NCBI GenBank assembly: GCA_902519375.1
Contig: CABYJS010000002.1
Location: 1-64,000 of the forward strand
Length of the DNA: 64,000 nt
Source of the DNA: an uncultured Pelagibacteraceae bacterium
GTDB lineage: Bacteria; Pseudomonadota; Alphaproteobacteria; Pelagibacterales; Pelagibacteraceae
Direction: 5' to 3'
The position numbers and the translations under genes are program-made. The notes under the pieces are model-generated. The model saw only the letters and a program-made list of their open reading frames with translations, searched no databases and was not told the origin of the DNA. Below are positions 54,380 through 63,738 of this stretch, in pieces (positions within the stretch are counted from its first letter, which is position 1; each line of letters opens with the position of its first letter).

Positions 54380-54819
54380 TGTTACAATCAAAAGAAAGGC
54401 CATATGTGTTACATGTTGCTGAAATTATATATTCTAAAATCTGTGAAATTAAAAAAGGAAATTTAGATTTCTCAAATACTGATGCTATAAAAAGATTTAT
54501 TGGATCTGAATTGTATAAAGAAATAAGTAACGGAAAATTTCATGACCAATGGTTTAAAAATTTAGAAAAAGATAATTTTATTGATAAAAAAACAAATAAT
54601 AAGATTCCTGAAGAAACTTTAAGACTGCTTAGGGTTCAAAAAGATATGATGATGAAACAGCTAATTCAATTTCCAGACTTATATTATACCAAAAATAATA
54701 TTCCTTTAGAGATTTCTCAACGAGCATTTGATCATCTTTGGAGAGTATGTGAGAGTTATGAATTATGGTGTAAAGAAACTGATCAGCTTAATTTGTTGAT
54801 TTTAAATATTATTGATTGA
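54379..54819 (+). CDS. hypothetical protein, 146 residues
   Basis: A soluble helical protein with no signal peptide. FIGSELYKEISNGKFHDQWF and QRAFDHLWRVCESYELWCKE are its most distinct segments, the latter rich in Trp and Cys. No family is recognised. It overlaps the racemase stop by one base, so it is translated after it, and converges on a lipoprotein gene with an 11-base overlap. Confidence 0.6.
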   Translation: MLQSKERPYVLHVAEIIYSKICEIKKGNLDFSNTDAIKRFIGSELYKEISNGKFHDQWFKNLEKDNFIDKKTNNKIPEETLRLLRVQKDMMMKQLIQFPDLYYTKNNIPLEISQRAFDHLWRVCESYELWCKETDQLNLLILNIID

Positions 54820-55132
54820 TTAGTTTTAAAATACTATTTGTTTTTTCAATTTTATTTTTAACAAGTATATAAAAATCCTCACTTTCTAAAGTGTTTCTTT
54901 CAATATTTTTTGATTCTTTTTTTTTTGTCAAATTAACATCTTTTAAATTCTCTATTGGGGTTTTTCCAGTGTATTGAATTATTAATCTATTAGATCCATA
55001 AGATAACCCTGATTGCAAAATACTTCCTGAAGAAGACATGGTATAAGCAGGAGCTAACATAGCAGTAGGTGAAGTGCATCCCACCAATAAATTTAAAATA
55101 AATAATCCAGAAATTGTTTTTTTATTAATCAT
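54809..55132 (-). CDS. small lipoprotein of unknown function
   Basis: A protein of about 107 residues with a lipobox: ISGLFILNLLVGC places the lipidated cysteine near residue 19, followed by TSPTAMLAPAYTMSS. Asp is absent at +2, so outer-membrane sorting is expected. The rest holds GLSYGSNRLIIQYTGKTPIE and a lysine-rich helix. The frame opens at a TTG, but the ATG at 55132 (MINKKTIS) is preferred. Function unknown. Confidence 0.65.
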   Translation of the reverse strand: MINKKTISGLFILNLLVGCTSPTAMLAPAYTMSSSGSILQSGLSYGSNRLIIQYTGKTPIENLKDVNLTKKKESKNIERNTLESEDFYILVKNKIEKTNSILKLINQ

Positions 55133-55258
55133 GCTCAATTCGAATCTTAATCATTTAGGTATACAACTCAAGGTAGTATTTAAAAGCCATATTTTCATTA
55201 ATAAATTTAACTAGATTAAACAAACTAATGTAAGAATAAACATTCTATAAAACCTGAA

Positions 55259-56110
55259 ATGACCAGAATTTTTACTTTAATTTTTATATTACTTTGGTCC
55301 TCAGCTTTTATAACAACCAAGCCAATTATTGATAATAGTGATCCTTTTTCGGCTTTAGCTTTTAGATTTTTTTTTGTTGCTCTTGGTTTTTATCTATTTT
55401 CTATTTTTAAAAAACATTCAATAATTATAAACAAAAAAAATTTACTTGAGTCTGTTTTTAGTGGAATTCTATTTCATGGTTTATACTTAGGAGGCGTTTT
55501 TTATTCTATTTCTATTGGTATGCCAACAAGCATTGCTGCATTAATAGTTACCCTTCAACCTATATTAACAAATGCTTTGTGTGGTCCTATTTTAAATGAG
55601 AAAGTTTCTACTAACCAATGGATAGGTGTTTTGCTTGGGTTTGGAGGTGCAAGTTTAGTCTTAGGTTGGGATATTGGATTAGGTATTCCTTTATTGGGTT
55701 TAGTCGCAACCATAGTAGCATTACTTTCTATTACGATTTCAACAATTTGGCAAAAGAAACTGAGTAATAATTTACCCTTACCAGTAAGTAACTTTTATCA
55801 GGCGGTTGGTGGATGTATTTTCCATACATTAATAATAATTTTTTTTTCAAAACCTTATATTAATTTTACACAAACATTTTTACTCGCTATTAGTCATCAA
55901 ATCTTTTTAGTCTCATTTGGTGCATTTACTATATTAATGTTTCTGATAAAAAAAAATTCAGCAAGTAAAACAGTGTCTGTATTTTTTTTGATACCCCCAA
56001 CTTCGGCATTCATGGCTTGGTTTTTTTTGAACGAGACTTTAACAACTTTAGATCTTATTGGATTTTTTATTGCCTCAACTGGGGTATATATAGCTACTAG
56101 AAATAGATAA
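55259..56110 (+). CDS. EamA/DMT-family transporter
   Basis: A 283-residue membrane protein with ten hydrophobic segments in two EamA repeats, first centred on RIFTLIFILLWSSAFITTKP and second on LLGLVATIVALLSITISTIW. DMT proteins export amino acids, metabolites or drugs; substrate is not visible. It stands alone between a lipoprotein and fhs, with an ATG at 55259 and no strong ribosome site. Confidence 0.85.
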   Translation: MTRIFTLIFILLWSSAFITTKPIIDNSDPFSALAFRFFFVALGFYLFSIFKKHSIIINKKNLLESVFSGILFHGLYLGGVFYSISIGMPTSIAALIVTLQPILTNALCGPILNEKVSTNQWIGVLLGFGGASLVLGWDIGLGIPLLGLVATIVALLSITISTIWQKKLSNNLPLPVSNFYQAVGGCIFHTLIIIFFSKPYINFTQTFLLAISHQIFLVSFGAFTILMFLIKKNSASKTVSVFFLIPPTSAFMAWFFLNETLTTLDLIGFFIASTGVYIATRNR

Positions 56111-56190
56111 GTTTAAGTAATTTTTATATTTCCAAATTGTTTAAAAAAGGATACTAATCAGAAAATTTAATAAATTAAAGAATACTCTTA

Positions 56191-57876
56191 ATGAACAAGA
56201 TTAAATCAGACATAGAGATAGCAAGAAAAGCTAAAATGAAACCAATTGCTAAGATTCTAAAAAAAATAAATGTGCCAGATAAGAGTAGTGCTTTTAGTCC
56301 TATGGGAAGACATATCGCAAAAATTAATTTTGAATTCCTAGATAAGCTCAAGAGAAAAAAAGATGGTAATTTAATTTTAGTAACTGCTATAACTCCAACA
56401 CCAGCCGGAGAAGGAAAAACTACTACCTCAGTGGGATTAAATGATGGTTTAAATAGAATTGGAAAAAAATCAATTGTGTGTTTGAGAGAACCTAGTCTTG
56501 GTCCTTCATTTGGAATGAAAGGTGGAGCAGCTGGTGGGGGTTATGCACAAGTAGTTCCTATGGAACAAATTAATCTTCATTTTACTGGAGACTTTCATGC
56601 AATTACATCTGCACATAATCTTTTGTCAGCAATGATTGATAATCATATTTACTGGGGCAACAATCTCAATATTGATGACAAAAGAATAGTTTGGAAAAGA
56701 GTAATTGATATGAATGATCGTGCTTTAAGATTTATTGATATTAATACAAACGGTGTTGCAAAAAGTTTTAAAAGGATTGATGGTTTTGATATTACTGTAG
56801 CTTCAGAAGTAATGGCGATTTTTTGTCTTTCCAATGATTTGAAAGATTTAGAAAAAAAGATTGGTAATATAACTGTTGCATACAACAAAGAAGGTAAACA
56901 AGTTTTTGCAAAAGATCTTAAAGCTGAAGGACCAATGACAGTTTTGTTGAAGGAGGCGATAAGACCAAACGTAACTCAAAGTCTTGAAAATAATCCTGCA
57001 ATAATTCATGGTGGCCCTTTTGCAAACATTGCTCATGGTTGTAATTCTATAATAGCTACTAAAACAGCATTAAAACTATCTGATTATGTTGTGACTGAAG
57101 CAGGTTTTGGTGCAGATCTTGGAGCAGAAAAGTTTTTAAATATCAAATGTCGTAAAGCAGGTCTTTCTCCAAGTTGTGTGGTAATTGTAGCAACAATTAG
57201 AGCCTTAAAAATGCATGGAGGTGTTGAAAAAAAGGATTTAAAAAAAGAGAATATCAACGCCTTAAAAAAGGGTTTGGTGAATTTAGAGAGACACATTTTA
57301 AATATAAAAAAATTTGGTTTAGAGCCAATAGTTGCAATTAATCATTTTATACTAGATACAAAAAAAGAAATAAAAGTAATTTTTGATTTTTGTAAAAAAA
57401 TGAATGTTGAAGTGAGTGAATGTAAACATTGGGCTGAGGGTGGAAAAGGTGCTACAAATCTTGCAAAAAAAATTGTAAAAATTTGCAAAAAAAAAAGAGG
57501 AAAATTTAATTTTCTATATAAAAATACTCTCAAATTATGGAATAAAATTGAATTAATCGCAAAGGAAATTTACAAAGCAAGTAATATTACTGCGAGTAGA
57601 GAAATCATAGAGCAGCTTAAAATTTTTGAAGATAATGGTTACGGTCATTTGCCTGTTTGTATAGCCAAAACACAATATAGTTTTTCTACAGATCCAAAGC
57701 TTAAAGGTGCTCCATCAAATCATGAAATACCAATTAGAGAGGTAAGATTATCTTCAGGAGCAGAGTTTATAGTAGTTGTTTGCGGTTCAATAATGACAAT
57801 GCCAGGTTTACCAAAAGTTCCTGCTGCTGACACTATAAGATTAAATAAAAAAGGTGAAACAGAAGGTTTATTTTAA
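56191..57876 (+). CDS. fhs: formate-tetrahydrofolate ligase
   Basis: A 561-residue enzyme of normal length. [20 protein letters not shown] (about 65-84) is the P-loop region, and [20 protein letters not shown] and [20 protein letters not shown] are diagnostic. It joins formate to tetrahydrofolate with ATP, or releases formate with ATP gain in reverse. With the methyl-oxidising genes in this window it can close the oxidation of methyl carbons. It overlaps gpsA by 4 bases at the 3' end. Confidence 0.96.
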   Translation: MNKIKSDIEIARKAKMKPIAKILKKINVPDKSSAFSPMGRHIAKINFEFLDKLKRKKDGNLILVTAITPTPAGEGKTTTSVGLNDGLNRIGKKSIVCLREPSLGPSFGMKGGAAGGGYAQVVPMEQINLHFTGDFHAITSAHNLLSAMIDNHIYWGNNLNIDDKRIVWKRVIDMNDRALRFIDINTNGVAKSFKRIDGFDITVASEVMAIFCLSNDLKDLEKKIGNITVAYNKEGKQVFAKDLKAEGPMTVLLKEAIRPNVTQSLENNPAIIHGGPFANIAHGCNSIIATKTALKLSDYVVTEAGFGADLGAEKFLNIKCRKAGLSPSCVVIVATIRALKMHGGVEKKDLKKENINALKKGLVNLERHILNIKKFGLEPIVAINHFILDTKKEIKVIFDFCKKMNVEVSECKHWAEGGKGATNLAKKIVKICKKKRGKFNFLYKNTLKLWNKIELIAKEIYKASNITASREIIEQLKIFEDNGYGHLPVCIAKTQYSFSTDPKLKGAPSNHEIPIREVRLSSGAEFIVVVCGSIMTMPGLPKVPAADTIRLNKKGETEGLF

Positions 57877-58835
57877 ACTTTTATATTTAATTTTTTGTTG
57901 TCTTTAATAGTTTTGATCAAATTAATCATTAAAGGTATTTTTTTCTTGTCAATTTTTTTTAGAACAAATGGAGCAATTTCTTGCACTAATTGCTCTCCTT
58001 CAACAGTATCTTTTGCCATAAATCTTTTTTTTGCAATTTCAAATTTAAATCCTTTTCCTAAATAACTACCCATTTTACTATTTCTTCCTCCTGCAGCACT
58101 TACATATAAATCACCAATACCTGCTAGTCCTAAAATAGTTTCTACATCACCTTTAAAAAATTTAATTAAATATTTCATTTCAACAATTGATTTTTGAAAT
58201 AAATTTGATGCAGCATTTAAACTTTGACCAGCTCCTATTATCATAGCGTATATATTTTTTATAGCTGAACTAATTTCTACTCCAACAGTATCTTTAGAAT
58301 ACTCAATAAGATAATATTTAGTAGAGATCATATTTCCTAGTTTCTTCGCTTTATTAACATTTTTATTAGCAATAATTACACTTGTTTGATTTTTTTTTGC
58401 TAATTCCTTAGCTAGACAAGGTCCTTTTAAAATTGAAATATCTTTTATCTTAAATTCTTTATTAAGTTTTTCTGAAATTGTTAAAATTTTTCCTTTTTTT
58501 TTCTCATATTTTAAACCTTTTGTAAGGACAAGAATTGGAATTTTAATTTTAAGATCTTTTAATTCTTTTCCTATAAAATCAATCCCAGAAAGACTCAGGG
58601 CAATTACAATTAGGTCAAACTTTTCTTTCAACAAGTCTTTGGAGTATTTCCTAAAATTCAGTTTTTTTGGCAATTTCATTTTTAGAGCCGAATGAAACTT
58701 ATCTTTAGACGTAAGATTTTTTATAAAAACCTTACTATATGGCTCGGTAATTGTAACTTTATTTTTATTTTCTAAGCACGGAATTGAGAAAGCTGAACCC
58801 ATAGCACCACCGCCAATTATTAAAATTTTTTTCAT
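57873..58835 (-). CDS. gpsA: glycerol-3-phosphate dehydrogenase (NAD(P)+)
   Basis: A 320-residue Gps[19 protein letters not shown] is the Rossmann entry, [18 protein letters not shown] the second segment, and [20 protein letters not shown] with [21 protein letters not shown] the catalytic C-terminal part. It makes sn-glycerol-3-phosphate from dihydroxyacetone phosphate for phospholipids. Length is usual. It is convergent with fhs and divergent from the ammonia-lyase gene. Confidence 0.92.
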   Translation of the reverse strand: MKKILIIGGGAMGSAFSIPCLENKNKVTITEPYSKVFIKNLTSKDKFHSALKMKLPKKLNFRKYSKDLLKEKFDLIVIALSLSGIDFIGKELKDLKIKIPILVLTKGLKYEKKKGKILTISEKLNKEFKIKDISILKGPCLAKELAKKNQTSVIIANKNVNKAKKLGNMISTKYYLIEYSKDTVGVEISSAIKNIYAMIIGAGQSLNAASNLFQKSIVEMKYLIKFFKGDVETILGLAGIGDLYVSAAGGRNSKMGSYLGKGFKFEIAKKRFMAKDTVEGEQLVQEIAPFVLKKIDKKKIPLMINLIKTIKDNKKLNIKV

Positions 58836-58942
58836 AATTTTTCTATGTTAGATATATTAATCTTTGAAGTTTTAAAATTAAAGAATTAAAGCACAAATCA
58901 ATTACTATGTTAGAAAGCGATAATACGCTAGACTATTAATCT

Positions 58943-60070
58943 ATGACTATTCAATCTAATAAACACTTGTGGAAATATACAGAATTCATTGAGAATAAAA
59001 GTTTTTCCTTTGATAGAAATAAAATTTTAGACTCTCTATCAAAAGAAGATATTGATGACGCATATCTCAGTATTTCTAGATGGGACGGTTATTCTGCAAC
59101 CCCTTTAGAGGAACTAACTAAACTGTCAAATGAGTTAAATCTCGATAAAATTTATTATAAAGACGAAAGTAAAAGATTTGAACTTAAATCTTTCAAAGCA
59201 TTAGGTGGAGCTTATGCGGTAGAAAAAATAGCCAAAGAAAATAGAAATATCATAGTCTCTACAGCTACAGCGGGTAATCATGGTAGATCAGTTGCTTGGG
59301 GTGCGAAAAGATTAGGATTAAAATGTAAAATTTTTATCAGCGAAAATGTTTCTGAATCTAGAGAACAGGCCATGGCAAAACTTGGAGCTGATGTAATTAA
59401 GGTAAAAGGTAATTACGAAAATTCATTAGTTGAATGTATTAAACAATCAACAAAAAATAATTGGAAAATAGTACAAGATGTAGCATGGAATAATTATACG
59501 ACTATTCCAAAATATACAATGGCAGGTTATTCGGTCATGATGAAAGAAATTGTATCACAAATAAATAAGAATAATATCTCTCATATAATATTACAGGCAG
59601 GTGTTGGTGGAATGGCGGCAGGCATGATTGCAGGAGTGGCAAGATATTTAAAAACTATACCAATTATTATTGTAGTTGAACCAGATAGTGCTTCTTGTGT
59701 TTTAGAAAGTATTAGAATTGGTACAATAAAAAAAATAGACATAAAAAGGGAAAGTTTAATGGGTGGAATGTCCTGTGGAGAAGTATCTTTGGTTCCATGG
59801 GAAATCTTAAGATCTTCAGTAAAATATTGTATCAGTTTACCAGATGATGATATTGCAAAAACTATGAAGCTTCTAGGAAATTCCAGTTTTAGCAACACAA
59901 AAATTATTGCTGGAGAAAATGCTGTACCCGGGGTAATAAGTTTAATTGCTAGCTGCGAGAATGAAAAAATAAAAAAAACAATTCAATTAAATAAAAATTC
60001 AAATGTTTTATTAATCGGTTGTGAGGGAGATACAGATGAAAAAATGTACAAAAAATTAATAAATCAATAA
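58943..60070 (+). CDS. diaminopropionate ammonia-lyase-like PLP enzyme
   Basis: A 375-residue fold-type II PLP enzyme. The PLP lysine lies in RFELKSFKALGGAYAVEKIA (near residues 75-94), STATAGNHGRSVAWGAKRLG is the phosphate-binding segment, and GGMSCGEVSLVPWEIL with VLLIGCEGDTD the C-terminal signature. The spacing fits diaminopropionate ammonia-lyase, which gives pyruvate and ammonia. Serine/threonine dehydratase-like activity is possible. A small hypothetical gene follows 12 bases later. Confidence 0.82.
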   Translation: MTIQSNKHLWKYTEFIENKSFSFDRNKILDSLSKEDIDDAYLSISRWDGYSATPLEELTKLSNELNLDKIYYKDESKRFELKSFKALGGAYAVEKIAKENRNIIVSTATAGNHGRSVAWGAKRLGLKCKIFISENVSESREQAMAKLGADVIKVKGNYENSLVECIKQSTKNNWKIVQDVAWNNYTTIPKYTMAGYSVMMKEIVSQINKNNISHIILQAGVGGMAAGMIAGVARYLKTIPIIIVVEPDSASCVLESIRIGTIKKIDIKRESLMGGMSCGEVSLVPWEILRSSVKYCISLPDDDIAKTMKLLGNSSFSNTKIIAGENAVPGVISLIASCENEKIKKTIQLNKNSNVLLIGCEGDTDEKMYKKLINQ

Positions 60071-60082
60071 GAAATTATATAT

Positions 60083-60544
60083 ATGAAAAGAAAAATAAAT
60101 CAGGAAATAAAAAATTTAGACTTTTATAAAATTTTTAAACCAGAGTTAACTCCAAAAAGAATGATGGAGTTGGGTGTTTTTGGTGGTGCTTATTTTGGAT
60201 TAAACATAAAAGAATATCCTAAATCTTGGTTTACAAATGCTAAAATAAGTAAAACATTTAATGTAGATTTGAATAGATTTAAAGTTGTCTCAGGATTGTC
60301 GAGAGAACATTGGATAGAAAAAGGTTGGATTTTTAAAGAAGATCCTCTTGGTTGGTTTCAATGGTACTGTAGATTTTGTAATGGTAGAAGAATTCCTCAA
60401 GTAGATGAAATACAAATTAAAAGGTGGAAAAATTTTAGAAGGCACGTTCTTGCAGTTGAAAAAAATTGTGAAAAAGGTGATCTAGGTTGTAGAAAAAGAC
60501 AAAGACAAGCTATTTTACAATGGGCATACGACCCTTACAGATAA
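60083..60544 (+). CDS. conserved-looking protein of unknown function, 153 residues
   Basis: A 153-residue soluble protein rich in Trp, Arg and Cys. KRMMELGVFGGAYFGLNIKE, WYCRFCNGRRIPQVDEIQIK and RRHVLAVEKNCEKGDLGCRK are its main segments; the CRFC and late C-x5-C pattern could bind metal, or form disulfides in a redox setting. The ending RQAILQWAYDPYR is unusually sharp. I know similar proteins exist but not a function. It follows the ammonia-lyase by 12 bases on the same strand. Confidence 0.65.
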   Translation: MKRKINQEIKNLDFYKIFKPELTPKRMMELGVFGGAYFGLNIKEYPKSWFTNAKISKTFNVDLNRFKVVSGLSREHWIEKGWIFKEDPLGWFQWYCRFCNGRRIPQVDEIQIKRWKNFRRHVLAVEKNCEKGDLGCRKRQRQAILQWAYDPYR

Positions 60545-60550
60545 AGAAGT

Positions 60551-60970
60551 TTAATTACCTAAAAAGTGAAATATTATCTTTCTTAATTGAGGTTTAAGCC
60601 TGTGTTCAAAAAGATAAAGTCCTTGCCAAGTTCCAAGTAAAAGTTCTCCATTTCTTATACTTAAGGTTATTTGATTATTTGTTAAAGAAGATTTTATATG
60701 AGCAGGCATATCGTCTTTACCCTCGGCAGAATGAATATAAAGAGAATCACCCATTGGAGCTAACTTGTTGAAATAATTGATTAAATCAGTTTTTACATCA
60801 GGATCTGCATTCTCTTGAACAATTAAGGATGCACTGGTGTGTTGAATATTAAAATTTAAAATACCATCTTTAAATTTACTCTTTTTTATCCAATTAATTG
60901 CTTTATCAGTAAATTCATAAAGTTTTTGTCCATTCGTATTAATTTCTAAATTGAAAAATTCTTGTTTCAT
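60551..60970 (-). CDS. yjbQ: YjbQ-family secondary thiamine-phosphate synthase
   Basis: A 139-residue YjbQ/UPF0047 protein. FNIQHTSASLIVQENADPDV and GDSLYIHSAEGKDDMPAHIK are the signatures, with LGTWQGLYLFEHR near the end. Some members have weak thiamine-phosphate synthase activity, which is interesting given thiV, but this activity is usually minor and the real function is uncertain. It converges on the hypothetical 153-residue gene, 6 bases apart. Confidence 0.9.
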   Translation of the reverse strand: MKQEFFNLEINTNGQKLYEFTDKAINWIKKSKFKDGILNFNIQHTSASLIVQENADPDVKTDLINYFNKLAPMGDSLYIHSAEGKDDMPAHIKSSLTNNQITLSIRNGELLLGTWQGLYLFEHRLKPQLRKIIFHFLGN

Positions 60971-60973
60971 TAT

Positions 60974-62020
60974 CTAATTATAGTTACTTGAAGTTAATTC
61001 ATACAAACGACTAATTGTTCTCTTAAAAGTTTCTTTTAAACTTTTTGAAGATTTTATTAAATCCAAATTGACAGGCGATGTAATCATCAGTGGAATTTTT
61101 TTTTCATATATAATATCAATTAAAGTTATAAATCTATTTTGTTGATTTGAATTATATTCATTAAAATTTGGTAAGTTTTCAATAAATAGAAAGTCACAAT
61201 TATTAGCTAGAACTAGATAATCTTCAGATCCTAAATTTCTATCACATAATTCATCAAACTTGAATTTAACAACTCTTTCATAAAAATTTTCTATTACTAA
61301 TTTACGACCCTTAATTTCTAAAACTTTTAAAGTTTTTTCTTTGTTTTTGGTGAGTTTTCTAAAAAACTTGTTAAACACGAAATTATTTGTCTCATTGATT
61401 GGAGATAAAAATCTTTCTAAATCTATATTTTTACTTGAACGATAATCTTCAATTATTGATAGTTCATTTTGAAAACAATTTTTTTTTAGAATCTTAATAA
61501 ATGGAATAAACTGATCTCTTTGTAAGCCATCTTTATAAAGATTATCTATCTCAATATTTGATGAAAAAATAACCTTAATGTTTTCTTCAAATATTCTTTT
61601 AAATAATTTACCTAAAATCATTGCATCAACAATATTAGTTACTTGAAATTCATCAAAGTAGATTAATTTGGTTTTTTTTTTTAAATCTTTTATAAAAAAC
61701 TCTATTGTATTTTCTTTATCTTTGTTTTTAAAAATAAAATCGTGAAATTGAATCATGAATTCATTAAAGTGAAGTCTTAATTTTTTAACTTTTATTTGAT
61801 CAAAAAAAAAATTTAGAATCATAGTTTTGCCTACACCAACATCACCTACAAGATAGAAACCGGGTCTATAATTATTTTTTTTAAAAATTTTATTTAATAA
61901 TGATTGATCAAAATTATCTTTATAATAGTCTAAAAGATTATCAATTATACTTAATTGTCTCTGATTTATTTCATATACATTATTTTCACAATGTTTTAAA
62001 AATACTTTTTTCAAATTCAT
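60974..62020 (-). CDS. zapE: AFG1-like ATPase ZapE
   Basis: A 348-residue AAA+ protein of the AFG1/ZapE family. Walker A is YLVGDVGVGKTMIL (about 56-69), and TKLIYFDEFQVTNIVDAMIL is Walker B with the family-specific DEFQVT. ZapE interacts with FtsZ at constriction in E. coli; mitochondrial AFG1 handles protein quality control. It begins inside the cupin-like gene's stop with a 4-base overlap. yjbQ follows. Confidence 0.9.
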   Translation of the reverse strand: MNLKKVFLKHCENNVYEINQRQLSIIDNLLDYYKDNFDQSLLNKIFKKNNYRPGFYLVGDVGVGKTMILNFFFDQIKVKKLRLHFNEFMIQFHDFIFKNKDKENTIEFFIKDLKKKTKLIYFDEFQVTNIVDAMILGKLFKRIFEENIKVIFSSNIEIDNLYKDGLQRDQFIPFIKILKKNCFQNELSIIEDYRSSKNIDLERFLSPINETNNFVFNKFFRKLTKNKEKTLKVLEIKGRKLVIENFYERVVKFKFDELCDRNLGSEDYLVLANNCDFLFIENLPNFNEYNSNQQNRFITLIDIIYEKKIPLMITSPVNLDLIKSSKSLKETFKRTISRLYELTSSNYN

Positions 62021-62445
62021 TTTTTTGTTTTAAAGTCAATTCCGTATTCAGATCTTGTTCCCTTTCTTAATCCATAAGGTCCACAAAAAAATAGTGTTAG
62101 AGGTTTTGTACCTGGTTCAAGATCAATTCTATGTAGATTATTAGCAGATCTAAAACCTATGTAGCCGCGATGTCGCCAGTATTTACCAGAGCTTACGGTT
62201 TCCCAATACCCACCTCTTAAAATTATAGTCATATATGGAAATGGGTGGTTATGAATTCCATCACCATGATCATCTGCTAACATTTCATGTATAAGTATAT
62301 TAAAAGGAAACCATTTAGGACGATGTCTAAAAAGAACATAATATCTGTTCATCCATGGCTTGGCTTCATTATATTTTGGATGAGATGGTCCTCTATCAAG
62401 AACAACTTTTTTCCGTCCAATTTTTTCAAGTAATCTTAAAAACAT
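62017..62445 (-). CDS. cupin-like protein of unknown function
   Basis: A 142-residue protein. The pattern DHGDGIHNHPFPYMTIILRG (about 74-93) with NNLHRIDLEPGTKPLTLFFC (about 120-139) has the HxH and late His of a cupin metal site. RPKWFPFNILIHEMLADDHG precedes it. No signal peptide is evident. It might be a small metal-dependent dioxygenase or sugar-binding protein. It starts directly after bamB on the same strand and overlaps zapE by 4 bases. Confidence 0.65.
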   Translation of the reverse strand: MFLRLLEKIGRKKVVLDRGPSHPKYNEAKPWMNRYYVLFRHRPKWFPFNILIHEMLADDHGDGIHNHPFPYMTIILRGGYWETVSSGKYWRHRGYIGFRSANNLHRIDLEPGTKPLTLFFCGPYGLRKGTRSEYGIDFKTKK

Positions 62446-63738
62446 TTAATTTAATCTAATAATTGAATTGTTTTTTACCAAAATGATTTTTTTATTAAAA
62501 ACAAAAGGTCTAGAAATTTTTTCATTATCAATTTTGGAAATAGACTCTGTTTTTCCTGTTGCTATATCTATTGTAAGAAGGCGACCATTACTAGTTGATA
62601 GCATTAACTTGTCATAACTAGCTATAAAACCGATAGGCTTTATAATTTCTCTAGCTGTATCTCCAAAAACACTTAAAATATCAGTTATTCTTATAATATT
62701 TCCATTTTTACTGTTTATCACAAAAAAATAACCTTCATTGGATATTGAAAAAATTAAATCATTGTAGAAAATTGATCTCACATTAGAATTAATATCTTGT
62801 TTCCAATTAATTAGACCATTATTTAAACTAAGTGAATAAAACTCGTTTCTGTTATTTGAAAAAATTAAACTATCCCCCTGAGCAACCAAATCTGACAAAA
62901 TCAAGTTAAATGCATTTTCATATATAGCGCTACTTTGAGTTGGCGTTTGCCATACAAGAGAGCCATTTTCTGCATCTATAGCTATTATATCACCAATTGA
63001 ATTATTTAAGTAAATTTTACCTTTATCTATAATTATAGAATTTCTTTTTGGTGATTTTAAAAAAATATTTTCACTCTTAAATTTCCAAATTTCAGAACCA
63101 TCTAATAAAGAAATACATCTCAAAATATTATTCATATCAATTGAATAGATTTTATCATTCTTAATTTTGATCTGAGAATTAAATGGATTTTCGTTTGTTT
63201 GTGACCAAATTAAATTACCTGTGTCTATATTAACTGCATAAAATTTTGAGATATTATCAAAAACAACAAGAATTTTATTCATTGTAGACAAAGTTAAAAT
63301 AGGTTTTTGTTTTTTTTCTTGTTTTGAATAAAAATTTTTTTTCCAAACAATCTTAAAATTTTCATCAAATTTAATTAAATTCGCTTTATCATCAAAAAAA
63401 ATAAAATTTTTACCATCAAAGACCAATTCTGGCTCGAAATGATCAAAATTTTCAATTTTTGAAAATTTGAATTTAGATATTTTATTTACATCTTTATTAA
63501 AATCTTTTATTGCTAGATTATTTAAAAGTTCGCTAGATTTGTTCGGAAAATTCTTTTTAATATCAATTATTAAGTTTGAATTGAATTCTTTTTTTCTTAC
63601 TGTTTTTTTTTCTAGAATTTTTGTTACATTTTTTGCCAATTTTTCAATCTTTTTTTCATCCGTCCAAAAACCTGACTTTGTATCAAAAGAACAGCTTGAT
63701 AAAAAAATTAATAATGCAAGTAAAATATATTTAGTCAC
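62446..63738 (-). CDS. bamB: outer membrane assembly lipoprotein BamB-like
   Basis: A 430-residue lipoprotein: the signal segment YILLALLIFLSSC puts the lipidated cysteine near residue 16. The mature part holds PQQ-type beta-propeller repeats, for example AVNIDTGNLIWSQT, CISLLDGSEIWKF and AIDAENGSLVWQTP, each with the xWxx closing motif. BamB is part of the BAM complex that inserts outer-membrane proteins. The gene overlaps an upstream YfgM-like gene by 8 bases, the usual bacterial partner order. Confidence 0.85.
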   Translation of the reverse strand: MTKYILLALLIFLSSCSFDTKSGFWTDEKKIEKLAKNVTKILEKKTVRKKEFNSNLIIDIKKNFPNKSSELLNNLAIKDFNKDVNKISKFKFSKIENFDHFEPELVFDGKNFIFFDDKANLIKFDENFKIVWKKNFYSKQEKKQKPILTLSTMNKILVVFDNISKFYAVNIDTGNLIWSQTNENPFNSQIKIKNDKIYSIDMNNILRCISLLDGSEIWKFKSENIFLKSPKRNSIIIDKGKIYLNNSIGDIIAIDAENGSLVWQTPTQSSAIYENAFNLILSDLVAQGDSLIFSNNRNEFYSLSLNNGLINWKQDINSNVRSIFYNDLIFSISNEGYFFVINSKNGNIIRITDILSVFGDTAREIIKPIGFIASYDKLMLSTSNGRLLTIDIATGKTESISKIDNEKISRPFVFNKKIILVKNNSIIRLN

